Assembly: GCA_030636745.1 (NCBI GenBank)
Contig: DAOVWH010000076.1
Location: forward strand, 1-8,443
From: UBA1672 sp023140905
GTDB taxonomy: Bacteria; Pseudomonadota; Alphaproteobacteria; Micavibrionales; Micavibrionaceae
Reading direction: 5' to 3'
Length of the DNA: 8,443 bases
The notes below the pieces were generated by a model that searched no databases, was not told the origin of the DNA, and saw only the letters and a program-made list of their open reading frames with translations. Positions 5,444 through 8,443 of the stretch are shown here, piece by piece; position 1 is the stretch's first letter, and each line of letters opens with the position of its first letter. A program made the translations under genes and the position numbers.

Positions 5444-6049
5444 ATGGAGCCTTTTACTAAACTAACATCAACAGCCGCTCCGCTGGATATGATTAATGTC
5501 AATACAGATGTCATTATCCCGAAACAGTTTCTAAAAACTGTAAAGCGTACAGGACTCGGCATTAGTGCTTTTTTTGATATCCGCTATGATGATAACGGAA
5601 AAGAGCTACCAGAGTTTGTACTGAACAAGCCCGAATATAAAAGCGCACAAATCCTGATTGCCGGAGAGAATTTCGGCTGCGGCTCATCACGTGAACACGC
5701 ACCATGGGCAATAATGGATATGGGCTTTCGCTGTATCATAGCTCCAAGCTTTGCCGATATCTTCTATAATAACAGCTTTAAAAACGGTCTCTTGCCGATG
5801 GTACTTTCTCAAGATCAAGTCACAGTCCTGATGGAAGAAGCAAAAACTAACCCAGAGGCTTTATTCGAGGTTGATCTGGGAAATCAAACAATCACTCGCG
5901 GAAATACATCATCATTCAGCTTTGACCTTGATCCTTTTCGTAAACATTGCTTGCTCAATGGACTGGATGATGTTGGCTTAACACTGCAAAAAGACGCAGT
6001 TATCGCAGCGTTTGAAGCAAAAAATAAAGACGAAAAGCCTTGGGTTTAA
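5444..6049 (+). CDS. leuD: 3-isopropylmalate dehydratase small subunit (LeuD)
   Basis: LeuD is the swivelling small subunit that completes the active site of isopropylmalate isomerase with LeuC. Its 201 residues equal the standard bacterial length. Hallmarks are NVNTDVIIPKQFL (18–30), AGENFGCGSSREHAPWA (73–89), and IIAPSFADIFYNNSFKNGLLP (about 98–118). The substrate-binding loop lies near residues 30–45. The start at 5444 has a strong AGGAG (5429–5433) that overlaps the TAG stop of the HD gene, so the two genes are likely translated in tandem. leuB follows 30 bases downstream. Separation of leuD from leuC by one unrelated gene is the unusual feature; the protein itself looks intact. Confidence 0.98.
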   Translation: MEPFTKLTSTAAPLDMINVNTDVIIPKQFLKTVKRTGLGISAFFDIRYDDNGKELPEFVLNKPEYKSAQILIAGENFGCGSSREHAPWAIMDMGFRCIIAPSFADIFYNNSFKNGLLPMVLSQDQVTVLMEEAKTNPEALFEVDLGNQTITRGNTSSFSFDLDPFRKHCLLNGLDDVGLTLQKDAVIAAFEAKNKDEKPWV

Positions 6050-6079
6050 TACCGTTTATAAGAAAGAGATAAATATATT

Positions 6080-7171
6080 ATGACAAAAACATATAAATTG
6101 AAAGTTCTTGCCGGTGATGGTATCGGTCCGGAAATCATAAAAGAAACCTACAAAATCATTGATTGGATCAATGCTACGTCTGATATAATCATAGAAACAT
6201 CAGAGGGGCTTATAGGTGGATGCTCTATAGATAAACATAATTCTCCCTTAACAGATGAAACTTTAGACGAATGCAAATCCAGCGATGCTATTTTAATGGG
6301 CGCTGTAGGTGGTCCTAAATGGGACAATGTAGCTTATGATATACGCCCGGAAGCCGGACTACTCAAGCTCAGAAAATCGCTCGATCTATACGCAAATTTG
6401 CGACCGGCAAAAGTGCTGGATGCTCTGATTGAATCATCAGCACTGAAACCGGAAATTGTCAAAGGACTGGATATCCTTATTGTGCGTGAATTAACAAGTG
6501 GCCTGTATTTTGGAACACCACGCGCTATCGAAGATTTAGATAATGGCGAACAAAAAGGCATTGATACCTGTACTTACACCACATCAGAAATCCAGCGCGT
6601 TGCCCGCGTAGCTTTCGAAACAGCCCGCAAACGCAGCAACAAAGTCACATCATGCGATAAAGCCAATGTTCTGGCCACCAGCAAATTATGGCGTCAAACT
6701 GTGACCGAGCTTCATAAGAATGAATATAGCGACGTTGAGCTAGATCATATGTATGTCGATAACTGCGCCATGCAACTTGTCCGTAATCCTCGACAATTTG
6801 ACGTTATAGTTACAGATAACCTCTTTGGCGATATTTTATCCGATGAATCTGCCATGCTAACAGGCTCTCTGGGAATGCTGCCCTCCGCCTCAATGGGCGG
6901 CGAAGACATGCCCTATCTATACGAACCTATCCATGGAAGTGCCCCAGATATTGCCGGTAAAAACATAGCAAACCCATTAGCAACAATTTTAAGCATGGCT
7001 CTAGCTTTGCGCTACTCTTTCGATAGCAAAGCTCTGGCACAGAAAATAGAAGAAGCTGTATCCGCTGTTTTGGCTGACAACTTACGCACAAGTGACATTA
7101 TGAGCGAAGGGTGCAAAGAAATCACCACAAGCGAAATGGGAAGTGCTATTGTAGCAAAACTAAATGGATAG
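6080..7171 (+). CDS. leuB: 3-isopropylmalate dehydrogenase (LeuB)
   Basis: LeuB oxidises 3-isopropylmalate with NAD+ to 2-isopropyl-3-oxosuccinate, which decarboxylates to 4-methyl-2-oxopentanoate, the third step of leucine synthesis. The 363 residues match the family. Recognisable elements are AGDGIGPEI (11–19), MGAVGGPKWD (73–82), the substrate arginines R98 and R108 in LRKSLDLYANLRP, and R136 with Y143 in VRELTSGLYFG. K194 is in CDKANVL, and the metal ligands are D227, D251 and D255 (NLFGDILSDE). The NAD-binding loop is EPIHGSAPDIAGKNIANP (282–299), whose GSAPDIAG favours NAD over NADP. The start at 6080 follows a purine-rich AGAAAGAGA. It is the last leu gene here; leuA is not in the window. 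A 45-base gap separates it from the NfeD gene. Confidence 0.98.
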   Translation: MTKTYKLKVLAGDGIGPEIIKETYKIIDWINATSDIIIETSEGLIGGCSIDKHNSPLTDETLDECKSSDAILMGAVGGPKWDNVAYDIRPEAGLLKLRKSLDLYANLRPAKVLDALIESSALKPEIVKGLDILIVRELTSGLYFGTPRAIEDLDNGEQKGIDTCTYTTSEIQRVARVAFETARKRSNKVTSCDKANVLATSKLWRQTVTELHKNEYSDVELDHMYVDNCAMQLVRNPRQFDVIVTDNLFGDILSDESAMLTGSLGMLPSASMGGEDMPYLYEPIHGSAPDIAGKNIANPLATILSMALALRYSFDSKALAQKIEEAVSAVLADNLRTSDIMSEGCKEITTSEMGSAIVAKLNG

Positions 7172-7216
7172 CAGCATTTTCATAATGCCTTGTAAAGCAA
7201 AATAGGAGAATACACC

Positions 7217-7705
7217 ATGATTGCAAGTATAATTGTCTTTCTCTATCTGACCGGAGCCATTGACGCAAATAGCGCAATAGCATCCCTTTATATTACAGGT
7301 GCTCTGCTTATTATCGCGGAAATTGGTGTTGTCTCCTTTGGTCTGATAGCACTAAACGGGATAATAGCTTTATACGCCGCCTACGCTATTCAAAGCGGGA
7401 ATGATCTTATATTTGGTCTTCCTATAGGCTGGCATTTATTATTTGGTATGGTTTTTGTTGAATTATCCACTGTTTTCTGCATCATCGCGGTACACTTACA
7501 CTTGCGTAAACAAAAAGTGGTTAGTGGCACTGAAAGTATGATTAACGATAATGCTACAATTATCGAATGGGACGGACAAAAAGGTAGTGTCCGTTATGAT
7601 GGAGAAATCTGGAAAGCTATGTCAGAAGAACCTCTTACCGTTAAACCGGACGATAAAGTAACTATAAAAGCCGTTAACAAACTGGAGCTTGTCATTACCC
7701 AATAA
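7217..7705 (+). CDS. Short NfeD-family membrane protein
   Basis: NfeD proteins accompany SPFH/slipin proteins and are thought to act with them at membrane microdomains. This 162-residue version has hydrophobic segments at about 3–13, 22–58 (including ALLIIAEIGVVSFGLIALNG, probably two spans) and 69–94. A soluble C-terminal OB-fold (about 105–160) follows, with GSVRYDGEIWKAMS and DDKVTIKAVNKLELVI, matching the family's G-x-V-x-x-x-G-x-x-W pattern. It lacks the ClpP-class serine protease domain of long NfeD proteins. The ATG at 7217 has a good AGGAG (7204–7208). The slipin gene follows 61 bases later, the classic NfeD–slipin pairing. Whether it is co-transcribed with leuB is unclear; only a weak 5-base-pair hairpin lies between them. 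Confidence 0.88.
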   Translation: MIASIIVFLYLTGAIDANSAIASLYITGALLIIAEIGVVSFGLIALNGIIALYAAYAIQSGNDLIFGLPIGWHLLFGMVFVELSTVFCIIAVHLHLRKQKVVSGTESMINDNATIIEWDGQKGSVRYDGEIWKAMSEEPLTVKPDDKVTIKAVNKLELVITQ

Positions 7706-7766
7706 CTAAATAAGTAAACTAACCAATAATATAACCACTCAATGCAACATATAAGGAGATTTTAAC

Positions 7767-8443
7767 ATGCCTTTTATTATTCCATTTTTAGTCTTTCTCG
7801 CTATCGCCCTGTTTACCTCAGTGCGTATTATTCAAGAATATGAGCGAGGCGTTATCTATACACTCGGACGCTATACCAGTAACCGAGGTCCCGGTGTTCA
7901 ACTCATTTTCCCCGGCATTCAAAAAGTCCTGCTGGTTGATATGCGCATACGCACCGTAGATGTACCTTCACAAGATGTGATCTCCAAAGACAACATCTCT
8001 GTCAAAGTCAATGCTGTGCTGTATTACCGCGTTGTCGATCCGGGAATGGCCATTAACAAAGTTGAAAACTTTATCGTAGCGACAAGCCAGCTTGCACAAA
8101 CTACCTTACGTTCCATTCTGGGAAAACACGAAATGGATGAGATGCTTTCCAAACGTGATGAACTTAATAGCGATATTCAGGCTATTCTGGACCAACAAAC
8201 CGAAGGTTGGGGAATTAAAGTCACTAACGTTGAAATCAAGAATGTTGATATTGATGCGACCATGGTTCGGGCGATTGCAAAACAAGCTGAAGCTGAACGT
8301 ACACGGCGTGCAAAAATCATCAACGCTGAAGGTGAGTTGCAAGCCGCGCAAAAACTGGACGAAGCTGCGGAAATTTTGGCAAGACGACCGGAAACAATGC
8401 AACTGCGTTATCTGGGAACAATGGCAGAATTCACTAATGCTAA
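7767..8443 (+). CDS. Slipin (SPFH/stomatin/prohibitin family), 3'-truncated by window edge
   Basis: Slipins are membrane-anchored scaffold proteins that assemble into oligomers on the cytoplasmic membrane; in bacteria they pair with NfeD partners. The visible 225 residues start with a hydrophobic hairpin or span (about 2–19) and continue into the SPFH domain: IIQEYERGVIYTLGRY, then GPGVQLIFPGIQKV and VLYYRVVDPGMAI. A long helical region follows, containing AKQAEAERTRRAKIINAEGE (171–190) and the conserved AAEILARRPETMQLRYL (200–216). The frame is open at 8443, so perhaps 30–40 C-terminal residues are missing. The ATG at 7767 has a strong AAGGAG (7753–7758) at 8 bases. The typical Leu-Pro in the segment before M-x-R-A is replaced by Ile-Asp (NVDIDATMVRAIA), apparently a lineage variant. 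Confidence 0.95.
   Translation, partial: MPFIIPFLVFLAIALFTSVRIIQEYERGVIYTLGRYTSNRGPGVQLIFPGIQKVLLVDMRIRTVDVPSQDVISKDNISVKVNAVLYYRVVDPGMAINKVENFIVATSQLAQTTLRSILGKHEMDEMLSKRDELNSDIQAILDQQTEGWGIKVTNVEIKNVDIDATMVRAIAKQAEAERTRRAKIINAEGELQAAQKLDEAAEILARRPETMQLRYLGTMAEFTNA

Noticed and set aside
1452..5693. Other CACGTG cores (1452–1457, 3007–3012, 5688–5693) as further parS sites
   Set aside because: Their flanks match the parS consensus poorly; the 5688 site has TCACGTGAACA with a one-base deletion relative to parS and no left half. They lie in conserved coding segments and look fortuitous.
7174..7188. Hairpin GCATT/AATGC after leuB as a terminator
   Set aside because: Only 5 base pairs, A/T-rich, and no T-run after it; too weak to call.
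1..8443. tRNA or rRNA genes, CRISPR repeats, IS ends, DnaA-box clusters
   Set aside because: No cloverleaf, spaced direct repeats, transposase-like frame or TTATNCACA-type clusters were found by reading both strands; the parS-like site is therefore not accompanied by a visible replication origin here.

Overview
The window looks like a chromosomal segment of an alphaproteobacterium with an A/T-leaning genome. The evidence is the gene order rimM–trmD–rplS–leuC–leuD–leuB, common in that class, and the alphaproteobacterial look of LeuC, RimM and L19. L19, for example, has a basic C-terminal tail. Lineage was judged from remembered family sequences, not from a search. All supported genes lie on the + strand, mostly closely spaced.

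Layout: (1) 2–1900 is a translation/tRNA block: the 3' part of rimM, a HAD-family phosphatase gene, and trmD. (2) 1901–2888 is an accessory stretch. It holds one unrecognised helical protein (2004–2579) with arginine codon use unlike its neighbours, then about 310 bases without a convincing gene that probably contain the rplS promoter and leader. (3) 2889–3296 is rplS (ribosomal protein L19). (4) 3336–7171 is a leucine block: leuC, an HD-GYP-like protein that overlaps the end of leuC, leuD and leuB. Together leuC, leuD and leuB encode the isomerase and dehydrogenase steps of leucine synthesis. (5) 7217–8443 is a membrane-protein pair: a short NfeD protein and a slipin (SPFH/stomatin family) cut by the window end.

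The most striking non-gene signal is a perfect 16-base palindrome, TGTTTCACGTGAAACA, at 193–208 inside rimM. It equals the classical chromosomal parS consensus bound by ParB, so this reading frame may also carry a centromere-like segregation site. The second notable point is the HD-GYP-like gene lodged between the two isopropylmalate isomerase subunit genes, with its HD metal-site residues kept but its GYP motif altered. No tRNA, rRNA, CRISPR array, insertion sequence or transposase was found.
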